A DNA stretch of 64,000 nt from JASHPR01 sp963833885 (GTDB taxonomy: Bacteria > Actinomycetota > Actinomycetes > Streptosporangiales > Streptosporangiaceae): contig CAWHZU010000029.1 in assembly GCA_963833885.1 (NCBI GenBank), positions 80,635 through 144,634 on the forward strand, written 5' to 3'. This document shows positions 1 to 8,158 of the stretch, piece after piece. Below the pieces are notes generated by a model. The model saw only the letters and a program-made list of their open reading frames with translations, did no database searches and was not told where the DNA came from. Both the position numbers and the translations under genes were made by a program. Numbering within the stretch: the first letter of the stretch is position 1; the number at the start of each line of letters is the position of its first letter.

Positions 1-1
1 C

Positions 2-571
2 AAGGCCAGCGCCCAGGCCGAGCAGACCAGGCGCGACGCCGACCAGCACTCCAGGCAGCTGGTCAGCAACGCCAAGAAGAACGCGGACCAGATCGTCGCG
101 CAGGCCAAGGCCCAGGCCGACCAGTTGCTGGCCGACACCAAGTCCGAGGCCGACCGGGTCCGCACCGCCGCGCAGCGTCACGTCGACGAGCTGAACAAGC
201 AGAAGGAGAGCGTCGCCGCTCACCTGGCCCAGATCAGCCAGCTGCTCGGCGGGCAGATGCCCGGCCTCGCGGACGCGCTCACGAACCGGCCAGCGGCCCC
301 GGCCGTTCAGCAGGCCGCACCCAAGGCCGTGACCTCAGCCCCGCCTTCGGGCAACGGCGCACCCGCGGCTTCCCCTGCGACCAAGGCTGCCGCCGCAGCG
401 CCGGCCGCATCCCCGGCGCCGGCCCGGTCGGCCGCCCCGGATGCACCAGCGGGCCAGCACGCCGCTCCTGGCCGGCCGGACAGCCAGCCAGCGGCCGGCA
501 GCACAGGGGTTGCCAAGCAGTCGGCCAACGCCAAGTCAGGCAAGGACGACGAGGAGTGGTGGACGGAGTAG
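2..571 (+). CDS. C-terminal part of a coiled-coil scaffold protein (DivIVA/FilP/Scy-like), partial
   Basis: The gene enters from the left edge; about 189 codons are visible and the start lies outside. The first ~75 residues form a continuous helix rich in Ala, Gln, Lys and Glu with repeated AQAKAQADQL-type heptads. A short segment (SQLLGGQMPGL) and a ~90-residue Ala/Pro-rich, probably disordered tail follow, ending in DDEEWWTE. This is the layout of actinobacterial polar-growth scaffolds (DivIVA, FilP, Scy), which act on the cytoplasmic side of growing poles. The assignment is inferred from architecture and position, because the N-terminal domain that would decide it is missing. A strong hairpin follows at 586-625. 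Confidence 0.6.
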   Translation, partial: KASAQAEQTRRDADQHSRQLVSNAKKNADQIVAQAKAQADQLLADTKSEADRVRTAAQRHVDELNKQKESVAAHLAQISQLLGGQMPGLADALTNRPAAPAVQQAAPKAVTSAPPSGNGAPAASPATKAAAAAPAASPAPARSAAPDAPAGQHAAPGRPDSQPAAGSTGVAKQSANAKSGKDDEEWWTE

Positions 572-585
572 CCCTCCCGGCCACC

Positions 586-625
586 GCAAACGGCGCGCGT
601 CCCGTACGGGGCGCGCGCCGTTTGC
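586..625 (+). terminator. Stem-loop terminator after the coiled-coil gene
   Basis: A perfect 14-bp inverted repeat (586-599 GCAAACGGCGCGCG and its complement at 612-625) encloses a 12-nt loop that is itself partly self-complementary. It lies 15 bp after the stop codon and separates this gene from the convergent SDR gene, so it can serve both. There is no T-tract, which is common for actinobacterial terminators. Confidence 0.7.
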
Positions 626-647
626 GTCGTGCGGGACGCGCCGTGCC

Positions 648-1427
648 TTAGGGGTGGACTGTCTGGCCGCCGTCGACGATCAGGACCTGGCCGGTCATGA
701 ACGACGACGCCTCGCTGGCCAGGAACACCGCCGGCCCGGCCATCTCCTCGGGCTTGCCCCACCGTCCCATCGGCACCGTTGCTATCGTCGCCGGGCCTGC
801 CGTGGGGTCAAGCCACAGGTTGCGGTTGAGGTCGGTGGCCGTCCAGCCCGGGCAGAGCGCGTTGACCCGCACGCCGTCCCGGCCCCACTCGACCGCCAGC
901 GACTTCGTCAGCGAGATCAGTCCCGCCTTGGCCGCGCCGTAGGGCGTCAGCAGCGGTGACGAGGCGACGCCGGCCACGGACGCGACGTTGATCACCGATC
1001 CCTGGCCGCGGTCCAGGAGGTGGCCGGCGAACGCGTGGCAGACGTACACCGCCGAGTCCAGGTTGAGCCGGATCAGCTTCTCCCAGCCCTCCAGCCGCAG
1101 GTCGCGGAAGCCGACCATGAAGTTGGAGCCGCCCGCGTTGTTCACCACCACGTCCACGTCGCCGAGCCGCTCGATCGCGGCGGCCACCGCCTCGTCGACC
1201 GCTTCCCTGCTGGTGACGTCGGCGGGGAGCACGATTGCCTTGCGGCCGACGGCCGTGACCGCTGCCGCGGTGTCGGCCAGCCCGTCGGCGCTCCGTGCGA
1301 CGAGCGCCACATCGGCGCCCGCCTCGGCCAGCGCGATCGCGATGGTCTGGCCGATCCCGCGGGACGCGCCGGTGACGAACGCGCTCTTTCCGGTCAGGTC
1401 GAAGACGCTCAAGGTCAGTCCTTCCAT
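648..1427 (-). CDS. SDR family NAD(P)-dependent oxidoreductase
   Basis: This 259-residue classical short-chain dehydrogenase/reductase has the cofactor motif TGASRGIG near residue 20, VVNNAGG in the central strand, the catalytic Ser in NVASVAG and the YGAAK (Tyr-x3-Lys) active site. The C-terminus has the usual MTGQVLIVDGG. Substrate cannot be told; the family includes FabG-like 3-oxoacyl and alcohol dehydrogenases. The ATG at 1427 was chosen because it gives the normal family N-terminus (MEGLTLSVFDLTGK). It overlaps the end of the upstream hydrolase by 13 bp, so the two are probably co-transcribed and translationally coupled. Confidence 0.85.
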   Translation of the reverse strand: MEGLTLSVFDLTGKSAFVTGASRGIGQTIAIALAEAGADVALVARSADGLADTAAAVTAVGRKAIVLPADVTSREAVDEAVAAAIERLGDVDVVVNNAGGSNFMVGFRDLRLEGWEKLIRLNLDSAVYVCHAFAGHLLDRGQGSVINVASVAGVASSPLLTPYGAAKAGLISLTKSLAVEWGRDGVRVNALCPGWTATDLNRNLWLDPTAGPATIATVPMGRWGKPEEMAGPAVFLASEASSFMTGQVLIVDGGQTVHP

Positions 1428-2128
1428 TCGGTGGGAAGCGGCCAGGCACTGGGGTTGACCCGGCGCACGATCTCGTTCAGCACTATGCGGACGTACGGCT
1501 CGCCCACCCACAGGTGCTTGGCCTTGTCGACGGCAACGACCTCGGCCTGCGGAACCCTGGCGAACCGGGCCCGTGCCTCGTCGGGCCGCAGGTAGTCGTC
1601 CAGGGCAGGGATCAGCGCGAGCACCTGCCGGCCCGACGCCGCCCAGCCGTCCAGGTCGGCGTCGGTCGTCCGCTTGAGCGGCGGCGACAGCAGGATGGCG
1701 CCCTCGACGGCGGGATCATTGCCCCATCTCAGCGCGAGCTCGGTGCCGAACGACCAGCCGAGCAGCCACAGCCGCGGCAGCCCGGCGGCCACGCTCCAGG
1801 AGATCGCGGCGGCCACGTCGTAGCGTTCGGCATCGCCGTCGCCGAACTCCCCCTCGCTGGTTCCCTGCTCCGACGCGGTTCCGCGGGTGTTGAACCTGAG
1901 CACCGCGAGGTCGGCCAGGGCAGGCAGCCGGTAGGACGCCTTGCGCAGCACGTGGCTGTCCATCATCCCGCCCGCCGTGGGCAGCGGGTGCAGCGCGATC
2001 AACGTCGCGACGGGAGTCCGTGCCACGGGCACCGCGAGCTCGCCGACCAGGTTCAGCCCGTCGGCGGTTCGAAGCGTCACCGGCGTCCTGACTGCCGGCA
2101 GGACGGTGCTTGCCCGTATCTCCGTCAT
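1415..2128 (-). CDS. Alpha/beta hydrolase
   Basis: This 237-residue cytoplasmic alpha/beta-hydrolase has the nucleophile elbow GWSFGT, an oxyanion-type HPLPTAGG segment after strand 3, a candidate acid in LDDYL and the catalytic His in KAKHLW. It resembles the small dienelactone-hydrolase/serine aminopeptidase-like proteins. The substrate is unknown. It is the first gene of a two-gene operon with the SDR at 648-1427. Confidence 0.8.
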   Translation of the reverse strand: MTEIRASTVLPAVRTPVTLRTADGLNLVGELAVPVARTPVATLIALHPLPTAGGMMDSHVLRKASYRLPALADLAVLRFNTRGTASEQGTSEGEFGDGDAERYDVAAAISWSVAAGLPRLWLLGWSFGTELALRWGNDPAVEGAILLSPPLKRTTDADLDGWAASGRQVLALIPALDDYLRPDEARARFARVPQAEVVAVDKAKHLWVGEPYVRIVLNEIVRRVNPSAWPLPTEWKD

Positions 2129-2172
2129 TGATTCACCGAAGCTCCGTCATTGATTCACCGCATGAATCTCTG

Positions 2173-2526
2173 TCATCGATTCCCCGGACCAGGCCCGGGG
2201 CGGCGCGGCCGCCGCCGCCAGCACGAATTGTGCCAGTGCCGGCGCAGTTCCGCTCCCTGGGCCCGTTCCGGCCACACCACGACGTGCGCGACGCCCGGCA
2301 GGATCTCCTGGTCGCAGCCGGGGCACCGGTAGGTCTTGGTGGCCGCGGCCCCCGGGACCTGCCGCACCACCCAGTCCCCGTCCGGCCAGGCCTGTATCTG
2401 CTGCGGTCCGAGCCTGACCGCTGCCGGATCTTGCGCGCTGGCCGCGGCCGGATCGGGCCGCCCGGCGCCCCCGCGCGGTCTGCGCCTGACCTCGTCGGGA
2501 AGGCGGCGTGCCTTGCGCGGGCTCAC
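2173..2526 (-). CDS. Conserved actinobacterial zinc-ribbon protein divergent from nucS
   Basis: The protein is 117 residues with a GTG start at 2526; this start gives the MSPRK beginning typical of the family, although an in-frame ATG exists at 2553. The N-terminal half is basic and Pro/Ala-rich. The conserved core contains WPDGDWVVR, the motif KTYRCPGCDQEI and the later HWHNSCW, which together provide Cys and His ligands for one zinc. Relatives lie next to nucS in many actinomycetes, often labelled ATP/GTP-binding protein without a nucleotide-binding motif. I see no P-loop here either. It is divergent from nucS with only ~40 bp between starts, so the two share a promoter region. Confidence 0.7.
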   Translation of the reverse strand: MSPRKARRLPDEVRRRPRGGAGRPDPAAASAQDPAAVRLGPQQIQAWPDGDWVVRQVPGAAATKTYRCPGCDQEILPGVAHVVVWPERAQGAELRRHWHNSCWRRRPRRPGPGPGNR

Positions 2527-2567
2527 GGCGGTCAGCGTATGGCACCCACCCACTACAGTTGGCTTCC

Positions 2568-3305
2568 GTGCGGCTCGTCATCGCCAGGTGCAGCGTGGAC
2601 TACGCAGGCAGGCTCTCGGCTCATCTTCCGCTCGCCACCAGGCTGCTGATCGTCAAGGCCGACGGCTCCGTGCTCGTGCACTCCGATGGCGGCAGCTACA
2701 AGCCGCTCAACTGGATGTCGCCACCGTGCAGACTGGCCGAGCAGGACGGCCGCTGGGTCGTGACCGGGAAGTCGGGCGAGACCCTGACCATCGAAATCGA
2801 CGAGGTCATCAGCGACTCCTCGTTCGACCTGGGGATCGATCCCGGCCTGCGCAAGGACGGCGTCGAGTCCCACCTGCAGGAGCTGCTTGCGGCGCAGCTG
2901 AACGTACTCGGCGAGGGCTGGCGGCTGGTCCGCCGCGAGTTCCCCACGCCGATCGGCCCGGTCGACCTGATGTGCCGGGACGCGCTCGGGGTCAGCGTGG
3001 CCATCGAGGTCAAGCGCCGGGGTGAGATCGACGGGTCCAATTCTGACGAAGGTGCTGCTTCACGGAAGGGGGTCCACGTGGCGGTCGAGGTCAAGCGCCA
3101 CGCTGGTATCGATGCTGTCGAACAGTTGACCAGGTACCTGGAGCTATTGAACCGAGACCCGCTGCTGGCCCCGGTTAAGGGCGTCCTTGCTGCGCAGACA
3201 ATCAAACCACAAGCGCGCACGCTCGCCGAGGATCGTGGTATCCGCTGTGTGGTTCTGGACTACGACGCCATGCGTGGGATTGAACACGAAGGAACCCTCT
3301 TCTAG
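2568..3305 (+). CDS. nucS: Endonuclease NucS/EndoMS (mismatch-specific), with an internal 27-residue duplication
   Basis: NucS cuts both strands at mismatches in the non-canonical mismatch repair of actinobacteria and archaea. The 245-residue protein starts at a GTG (MRLVIARCSVDY, the standard family start). An N-terminal dimerisation/DNA-binding domain contains KPLNWMSPP, and the C-terminal RecB-like nuclease has PIGPVDLMC (metal Asp), AIEVKRR (ExK) and QLTRYLEL (QxxxY). Between ExK and QxxxY there is an extra 27 residues that end in a second copy, AVEVKRH, so two ExK strands are present. The coding sequence after about 3034 is visibly less GC-rich than the first part. The gene may be a chimera left by an element insertion (see findings). 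Whether it is active is unknown. Confidence 0.9.
   Translation: MRLVIARCSVDYAGRLSAHLPLATRLLIVKADGSVLVHSDGGSYKPLNWMSPPCRLAEQDGRWVVTGKSGETLTIEIDEVISDSSFDLGIDPGLRKDGVESHLQELLAAQLNVLGEGWRLVRREFPTPIGPVDLMCRDALGVSVAIEVKRRGEIDGSNSDEGAASRKGVHVAVEVKRHAGIDAVEQLTRYLELLNRDPLLAPVKGVLAAQTIKPQARTLAEDRGIRCVVLDYDAMRGIEHEGTLF
2997..3113 (+). repeat. In-frame direct repeat inside nucS (two copies of the ExK strand, 81 bp apart)
   Basis: Copy 1 begins at 2997 and copy 2 at 3078. Both start GTGGC and share 15 identical bases, TCGAGGTCAAGCGCC (3004-3018 and 3085-3099). The encoded peptides are VAIEVKRRGEID and VAVEVKRHAGID. The copies differ in flanking bases and codon choice, so this is not a simple recent slippage duplication. 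Confidence 0.85.
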
Positions 3306-3372
3306 CGATCCTTGGTCGCTAGGAGGTGCGTCGGAATCAGCCGACGTGCTTGTCCCGCACCGATGGCCCTCA

Positions 3373-4037
3373 TTAAGCGGCCAACGTGTCAGCCTTGCGC
3401 CATGTGATCATCACACGGTCCTTGTCAAAACGCATAGTTACGCCGTCCACATTGACAAACGGCTTCCTGATGCCCGGAAATATATCGATTCGCTCAACAA
3501 CCGTGTCAATCAGCGCACGACGCCGACTGATGCCTTCGTTCGCCTCCCAGGCCTGCCGGAGCGACTCCTTAACTGTAAGTAGCCCTTCCTGGTGCCTATG
3601 GGTGTTAAGGGAGTCGATTTCGCCCTTGATGTGTGATAGCTCGGCTTGCGCCCTTGTCTTGGCCCTAGCCAGTCCCGCCCGGCCAAAAGGCCGCATGCAT
3701 AGTCATCGACCAGAGCGTCCAGCCTGAGCCGCTGCGCTGCACGCTGGTCAAGAAGCTGCTTCAGCTTATCGCCACCTTGCTTGTTATCTTTCAGCAGTTC
3801 AAGGATTGTCACTGGGCTAAAGCGGTCAAAGACGGACTCACGGATGTACCAGTTGAGCGCGTCAGCGTTGATTACCACGCCACCGCAGCCGCGTTCTCGC
3901 TGTGCGTCGCCTTGCACTCGACAGTAATAGATAGGCCGTAGCGGCCGACCAGGATAATCACGCTTCGTCTCGCCATTAAGGCGCGAACCGCATTTCCCGC
4001 AGTAGACACGGCCGACCAGTAGGTACTTCCGCGCCTG
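3373..4037 (-). pseudogene. Remnant of a large serine recombinase (zinc-ribbon and coiled-coil C-terminus)
   Basis: The reverse strand from 4037 reads KYLLVGRVYCGKCGSRL, then YYC and GCGGVVINADALNWYI, which is the recombinase zinc-ribbon followed by its long helical arm. Around 3680 the frame shifts by one base and continues as RAGLARAKTRAQAELSHIKG down to the stop at 3373. The N-terminal resolvase catalytic domain and recombinase core are absent. This is therefore the 3' end of a dead integrase of a phage or integrative element. It lies convergent to, and 68 bp after, nucS, which makes nucS a plausible former attachment site. Confidence 0.85.
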
Positions 4038-4129
4038 GGTTCGGCATCCGCATCAGCTACAGAGGTTGAAAGGCTGGGTCTGGTGTCTAGGGCGGTGTTA
4101 GGCGCCACTTCCCGATGACCATGAGACGG

Positions 4130-4978
4130 TTAACCTGCTCGGGCGGCGATGAGGCGTTCAGCCGTGGAAGGGCGCAGCCCGTCGCTGCGCTGGGCGAAGT
4201 ACCGGTCGTAGAGGGCCTGCGGCGCAAGATGCTCGACGACTTCCAGCCCGGCGCTTTCGATAAGAGTCTCCGCTTGAGCGGGGGACATCCTGGTTGTGTA
4301 CGGCTCGCCGGTGGCGGCGACCTGCCTGGTCTCGATCTTCACCATCTCCCGGGCGGTGTCGTCAAGAAAGGCGTCCGGCGCGTCGTAGCTGAGGACGATT
4401 TCTGATCCGGTGCCGCAGCCGCTGACGGTGTTGAGGGTGGCAGTGATGGCCTCGGGGGTGAGGTAGATGATCACGCCGAGCCAGGAGAAGAAGGCCGGCT
4501 GGGACCAGTCGAGCCCGGCCCGGGTAAGACCGTCACACAGCGGCGTGGTTTCGAAGTCGACCGGGGCGAAGACGTGCCCGTCCCGGACGGGGAGATCGAG
4601 TTCGGCGATCCTGCCCAGTTTCCAGGCCTGGCTGGCCGGGTGGTCGACCTCGAAGAGCCCCAGCCAGCCGATGAGGTCGGCCCGGCGCCAGGCGAAGGAG
4701 TCCAGCCCCGCCCCCAAGATCACGTACTGCCGGTAGCCGCCGGAGACGAGCCGGTCCTCGGCGTAGCGTGAGCGCGCCACGACGCTGGCCCGGCTCTGCC
4801 GCAGCGCGGTCTCGGGGAAAGCGGCTTCGCTGGCGGACTGGATCTCAGCCCACCGCGGCCCGGCCAGCTGGAGGGCGAACGGGTCGTCGAGCACCCACGG
4901 GGGCTGGTCGCAGGAGCGATGGGCGCCACGGGCGACCGCGACGCCAGTCGCGGTGGCGCTCGCCTTCGCTGGGTCCAT
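4130..4978 (-). CDS. Class I SAM-dependent methyltransferase (TcmP/leucine carboxyl methyltransferase-like)
   Basis: The protein is 282 residues. It has the SAM-binding glycine motif as YVILGAGLDSFAWRR, a following acidic residue in FEVDHP (a typical PPM1/TcmP signature) and FFSWLGVIIYLTPEAI further on. Such enzymes methylate carboxyl or hydroxyl groups of small molecules and are often found with natural-product genes. There is no biosynthetic cluster beside it, so the substrate is open. The gene stands alone between the recombinase remnant and an apparently gene-poor stretch. Confidence 0.8.
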   Translation of the reverse strand: MDPAKASATATGVAVARGAHRSCDQPPWVLDDPFALQLAGPRWAEIQSASEAAFPETALRQSRASVVARSRYAEDRLVSGGYRQYVILGAGLDSFAWRRADLIGWLGLFEVDHPASQAWKLGRIAELDLPVRDGHVFAPVDFETTPLCDGLTRAGLDWSQPAFFSWLGVIIYLTPEAITATLNTVSGCGTGSEIVLSYDAPDAFLDDTAREMVKIETRQVAATGEPYTTRMSPAQAETLIESAGLEVVEHLAPQALYDRYFAQRSDGLRPSTAERLIAARAG

Positions 4979-5329
4979 GTCAGCCTAGGGTGCCACCGTG
5001 ATGACACCGAGGGCTCACTGGGAGTGTTACGCGACAGGCGCTTCAGGTTCGAGGGTGAGTCCAGTCTGGGCGACGAACCCGCCGATGAGCTCGGGCCGGT
5101 ACTGGATGATCTTGAGCCGGTTCCTGACGACGGCGCGCTTCGGCTGTTTTAGCGACAAGAGGGACGAACCGTCTCATTCATTCGGCCTAGCACAATGACT
5201 AGCACCGAGGCTTTCCGATCGGCGTAGCATCTCACCCTCGCCCGGATTAGCATTTCTGTGTTCATGTCGACATGTGACTTGACAAATGTGGGAGGGCGAC
5301 CGCCCGGCCGGTGAGCGGGCGGGCTAGCC
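4979..5329. other. Intergenic stretch, possibly with a short gene remnant
   Basis: No complete gene is convincing here. On the reverse strand from about 5150 to 5030 one frame reads KRAVVRNRLKIIQYRPELIG followed by GFVAQTGLTLEP and a stop. This looks protein-like but has no good start codon, so it may be the tail of a lost gene. The rest, with several AT-richer bases around 5150-5290, is a likely promoter region for the downstream pair. Confidence 0.35.
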
Positions 5330-5680
5330 GTGAGGGGGTCTGCAAAGACCGTGTGGCGGGAGAGGCGTCGCGAACGGATGCGGCAGCTCGAGGACGCCGT
5401 TGCCGAGGCGCAGGCGAGCCAGGCCGAGCTGATGCGGCGGCTGGAGCTGTTCGAGAAGATCGCGGCAACCGCGGGCGTGGAACTCGGCGAGCGCCAGCAA
5501 GCGGCCGACGTGCCCGAGCCCCTGGTGGCAGCGGCGCGGGACCCGCGCCAGGACGCGCCGGTGCGCCTCGAGGTGGCCGGCCGGGAGTTCATCGCCGTGG
5601 TTGGCGGCGAGGGCGGCGACCCGCGCGAATGGTGGACCGCGATCCAGCATCTGGCTTCGCAGCATAAGAGCGCGTCGTGA
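5330..5680 (+). CDS. Small coiled-coil hypothetical protein
   Basis: This is a 116-residue protein with a GTG start. Residues ~10-50 are highly charged and helical (RRRERMRQLEDAVAEAQ), compatible with a short coiled coil. The C-terminal part has a beta-like RLEVAGREFIAVVGGE segment and WWTAIQHL. I do not recognise a named family. The stop overlaps the start of the next gene (GTGA), so the two are translationally coupled and probably work together. Confidence 0.55.
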   Translation: MRGSAKTVWRERRRERMRQLEDAVAEAQASQAELMRRLELFEKIAATAGVELGERQQAADVPEPLVAAARDPRQDAPVRLEVAGREFIAVVGGEGGDPREWWTAIQHLASQHKSAS

Positions 5681-6300
5681 TCCACCTCGAGCGGGTGATC
5701 CTGCCTCCCGGGCTGCGGGCCGTCGCCTACCGTGACGGGCGCGGCAACCTGGTGATCTACGTCTCCGAGACGCTGGACGCGGCATGCCAGCGGGCGGCCG
5801 TCGTTGAGGCCATCCGCGCCGCGCGCCGGACCCGCTGGCGCACCGCCCTGCCGTCCGCGATTGCCGTGCTGCTGGGCATCCGCGCGATCGCCTCGCGGGC
5901 CTTCGGCGTGGTGAAGCTGCGGCCGCTGGCGTGGGGAGCGACCGCCACTACGGCCGTGCTCGGCGCCACCGCAGCCGGGGTGTTCGTCACCGCGGTGCCG
6001 CATCACCACGCCCCGTCAGCGTCCGGTGGGCGGGCCCAGCCGAGTTCCGTCCGGCCGACCACGCCGGGCGCGCAGCCGACGCACGCCGGCCGCCAGGGCA
6101 CCGTCGAGCCGGTGGCGGCGCGCAGATCGCCGTCGTCCGGTCATGCGGCAAGCACCGGCAAGCCGAGCCCGGCCACCTCGACCACGGGCTCGACGCCGGC
6201 CCCGTCGCCAACCCCCGCGGCGTCGGCGGAGCCGTCGCCGTCACCATCGTCGAGCCTGCTATGCGTGATCTTGCTCGGCGAAAAAGTGTGCGTGCCTTAG
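5677..6300 (+). CDS. Predicted single-pass membrane protein with a Pro/Ser-rich outer tail
   Basis: The protein is 207 residues with a GTG start overlapping the previous stop by 4 bp. Residues 1-75 are cytoplasmic and basic. A hydrophobic segment around residues 85-108 (TTAVLGATAAGVFVTAV) is probably a membrane span. An outer region of ~90 residues rich in Pro, Ser, Thr and Ala follows, and the C-terminus has two cysteines (LLCVILLGEKVCVP) that could form a disulfide. No enzymatic motif is seen. With the upstream coiled-coil gene and the convergent XRE gene it forms a small accessory cassette of unknown role. Confidence 0.55.
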   Translation: MIHLERVILPPGLRAVAYRDGRGNLVIYVSETLDAACQRAAVVEAIRAARRTRWRTALPSAIAVLLGIRAIASRAFGVVKLRPLAWGATATTAVLGATAAGVFVTAVPHHHAPSASGGRAQPSSVRPTTPGAQPTHAGRQGTVEPVAARRSPSSGHAASTGKPSPATSTTGSTPAPSPTPAASAEPSPSPSSSLLCVILLGEKVCVP

Positions 6301-6340
6301 CTGCCCGTATCTGCCCCGGACCGCAATCCCCGGAATCGGA

Positions 6341-6778
6341 TCATGCACCGCGGCGCTCGGGCCGCTGCCGCCCCTCCTCGTCCGGTACCAGGTCATCGAC
6401 GCCCTCGGCCTGATCGGCCTGATCCCGCCAGTTGCGGGCCAGCGCGATCAGGCCCCGTACCACGTCCGGGGGCAGTCCCGGCGTCTCAGCGATGTGCTGC
6501 AGCGTCGGGTCCGAGTACCGGGACAGGCTTGCGCCGCCTGGCACTGCGGTCGGCTCTCCCCCGGCCAGGATCCGGCGGCAGGAACCCGGTGCCCAGCCGA
6601 GCTGGTTCTCGACCGCTCCGAGCGTGCTGGCCGAGACCCGCTTGCCGTTCTCCAGCTTCCCGAGCGTGCGATCGGTCACGCCGGTTGCGGCGGCGAAGGC
6701 CCGGCGGTCGCGCATGCCGAGCGCGGCACGCCTCGCCACCACGTAGTCACCGAGTCGCTGCCAGTTCGCGTCTGCCAT
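6341..6778 (-). CDS. XRE-family helix-turn-helix regulator
   Basis: The protein is 145 residues from the ATG at 6778 (MADANWQRLGDYVV); an upstream in-frame ATG at 6832 would add 18 unconserved residues. The HTH spans about residues 10-60, with RRAFAAATGVTDRTLGKLEN as the DNA-binding core. The remainder is helical and ends in a charged tail. It is convergent to the membrane-protein gene and is a candidate regulator of that pair or of itself. Confidence 0.75.
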   Translation of the reverse strand: MADANWQRLGDYVVARRAALGMRDRRAFAAATGVTDRTLGKLENGKRVSASTLGAVENQLGWAPGSCRRILAGGEPTAVPGGASLSRYSDPTLQHIAETPGLPPDVVRGLIALARNWRDQADQAEGVDDLVPDEEGRQRPERRGA

Positions 6779-6946
6779 GAGCACATCTTGCCGGAAGGGA
6801 CCGGAAGAATCCAGTGCATCGCTATTCCGCATACTTGTATTTATCAGCCCAAATCGGTCTCGTTACTTTCCAGTATCCCACTTCAACTTCCCTTAATATT
6901 GCCCGAACCTTGACATTCTTTACGTTCTCTTCCTATCGTTGCCCGC

Positions 6947-7597
6947 ATGCCAGCCGCCGGGTCAGGAGGCGTCGCCATCCTGACAATGAGTGATCCGATC
7001 GGCAGCGTGCACCTCGCGTGGACGCCGCAGGATCCTGGCCGCGCCCGGCCGGGAACAGGCTCGGCCGCGCAAGGCTCCGCCCCGGCCGAGCCTGCCCACG
7101 GAATGGCAGAAGCCGACCTGGCGATCACGGCAATGTACGACACGGAGTACCGGTCGCTCGTGCGCATGTCCGCGGTGCTGCTGGGCGACGTCGCCAGCGC
7201 CGAGGAAATAGTGCAGGACTCGTTCATCGCCGTGCACGCCGCCTGGCGCGGGCTGCGTGACATCGACAAGGGCGTGCACTACCTGCGCCGCACGGTGCAG
7301 AACCGGTCGCGGTCGCTGCTGCGGCACCGGGTCGTGGTCGACAAGCACATGCGGGCCAGCGAGCCGGACATGCCCAGCGCCGAGCAGGCCGCGATAATGC
7401 GGCTGCAGCGCGCCGCCGTGGTCGCGGCGCTGCGCACGCTGCCGACCAGGCAGCGGGAGGCGCTCGTGCTCAGGTTCTACCTGGACCTGTCCGAAGAGCA
7501 GGTCGCCGCAGCGATGCAGATCAGCCAAGGCGCGGTGAAGAGCCACACGGCCCGCGGCAAGGCGGCGCTGCGCAGCCTTCTCGAGCCGGAACGGTGA
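6947..7597 (+). CDS. ECF-type RNA polymerase sigma factor (SigE family of actinomycetes)
   Basis: The protein is up to 216 residues. Region 2 covers about residues 60-130 (TEYRSLVRMSAVLLGD, AEEIVQDSF) and region 4 about 160-210 (LPTRQREALVLRFYLDLSEE, then the HTH AAAMQISQGAVKSHTARG). No anti-sigma gene follows directly. The start is uncertain: ATG 6947 is annotated, but ATG 6986 and ATG 7103 are in frame and the first ~55 residues are low-complexity. The gene abuts the convergent deaminase gene with no spacer. Confidence 0.8.
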   Translation: MPAAGSGGVAILTMSDPIGSVHLAWTPQDPGRARPGTGSAAQGSAPAEPAHGMAEADLAITAMYDTEYRSLVRMSAVLLGDVASAEEIVQDSFIAVHAAWRGLRDIDKGVHYLRRTVQNRSRSLLRHRVVVDKHMRASEPDMPSAEQAAIMRLQRAAVVAALRTLPTRQREALVLRFYLDLSEEQVAAAMQISQGAVKSHTARGKAALRSLLEPER

Positions 7598-8095
7598 TCA
7601 GCCGCTTCGCTGCGGCAGCAGGTGCGCGTTGGCCGATCGGGCCAGCTCGGCCAGCCACGGAATCTCGTCCACCGTGACCCCGGCGCTCCGCAGCCTGGCG
7701 CCGCCACCACCGGCGGTGAACAGCGGCGGCTCCAGCCACGCGATGACCACGCGGGGGATCCCGGCGGCCACGATCAGCTCGGCGCAGGACCGGGGCCGTG
7801 AGGCCCGGGACAGGCACGGCTCGAGCGAGCTGTACAGCGTCGACCGTGCCAGCCGCGGATCGTCGGCCGCCCTGGCCAGCGCGACCTCCTCGGCGTGGTC
7901 CTTCGGGTCAAGCTCCCTCGAATAACCCGTGGCGATCACGTCCCCGGCGTCGCTCACCAGCACGGCGCCGACCGAGAACGCCGTCTCGGACGGCGGGCAG
8001 CACCGGGACAGCTCGATCGCCTCGCGCAGCCAGCGCAGGTCGGCCTGCGCCTGCCGGGCGACGGCCGATTCGTCCCTGGCTGACTGTTCTGGCAT
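7598..8095 (-). CDS. Deaminase of the RibD/dCMP deaminase-like fold
   Basis: The protein is 165 residues with the zinc-binding deaminase motifs HAEEVAL (His and catalytic Glu) and EPCLSRASRPRSC (two Cys ligands). The long spacing between the cysteines resembles RibD rather than cytidine deaminase. It lacks the RibD reductase domain, and there are no riboflavin genes nearby, so the substrate is unclear. It is divergent from the aldehyde dehydrogenase gene. Confidence 0.8.
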   Translation of the reverse strand: MPEQSARDESAVARQAQADLRWLREAIELSRCCPPSETAFSVGAVLVSDAGDVIATGYSRELDPKDHAEEVALARAADDPRLARSTLYSSLEPCLSRASRPRSCAELIVAAGIPRVVIAWLEPPLFTAGGGGARLRSAGVTVDEIPWLAELARSANAHLLPQRSG

Positions 8096-8158
8096 CGGTG
8101 CCCTCCGGTATTTTCGGTCTCAGCAAACCTACGCTGCACGAAACGGCGGTGCACAGCC

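Noticed and set aside
7598..8095. Riboflavin biosynthesis gene ribD
   Set aside because: Only the deaminase domain is present and there is no rib context.
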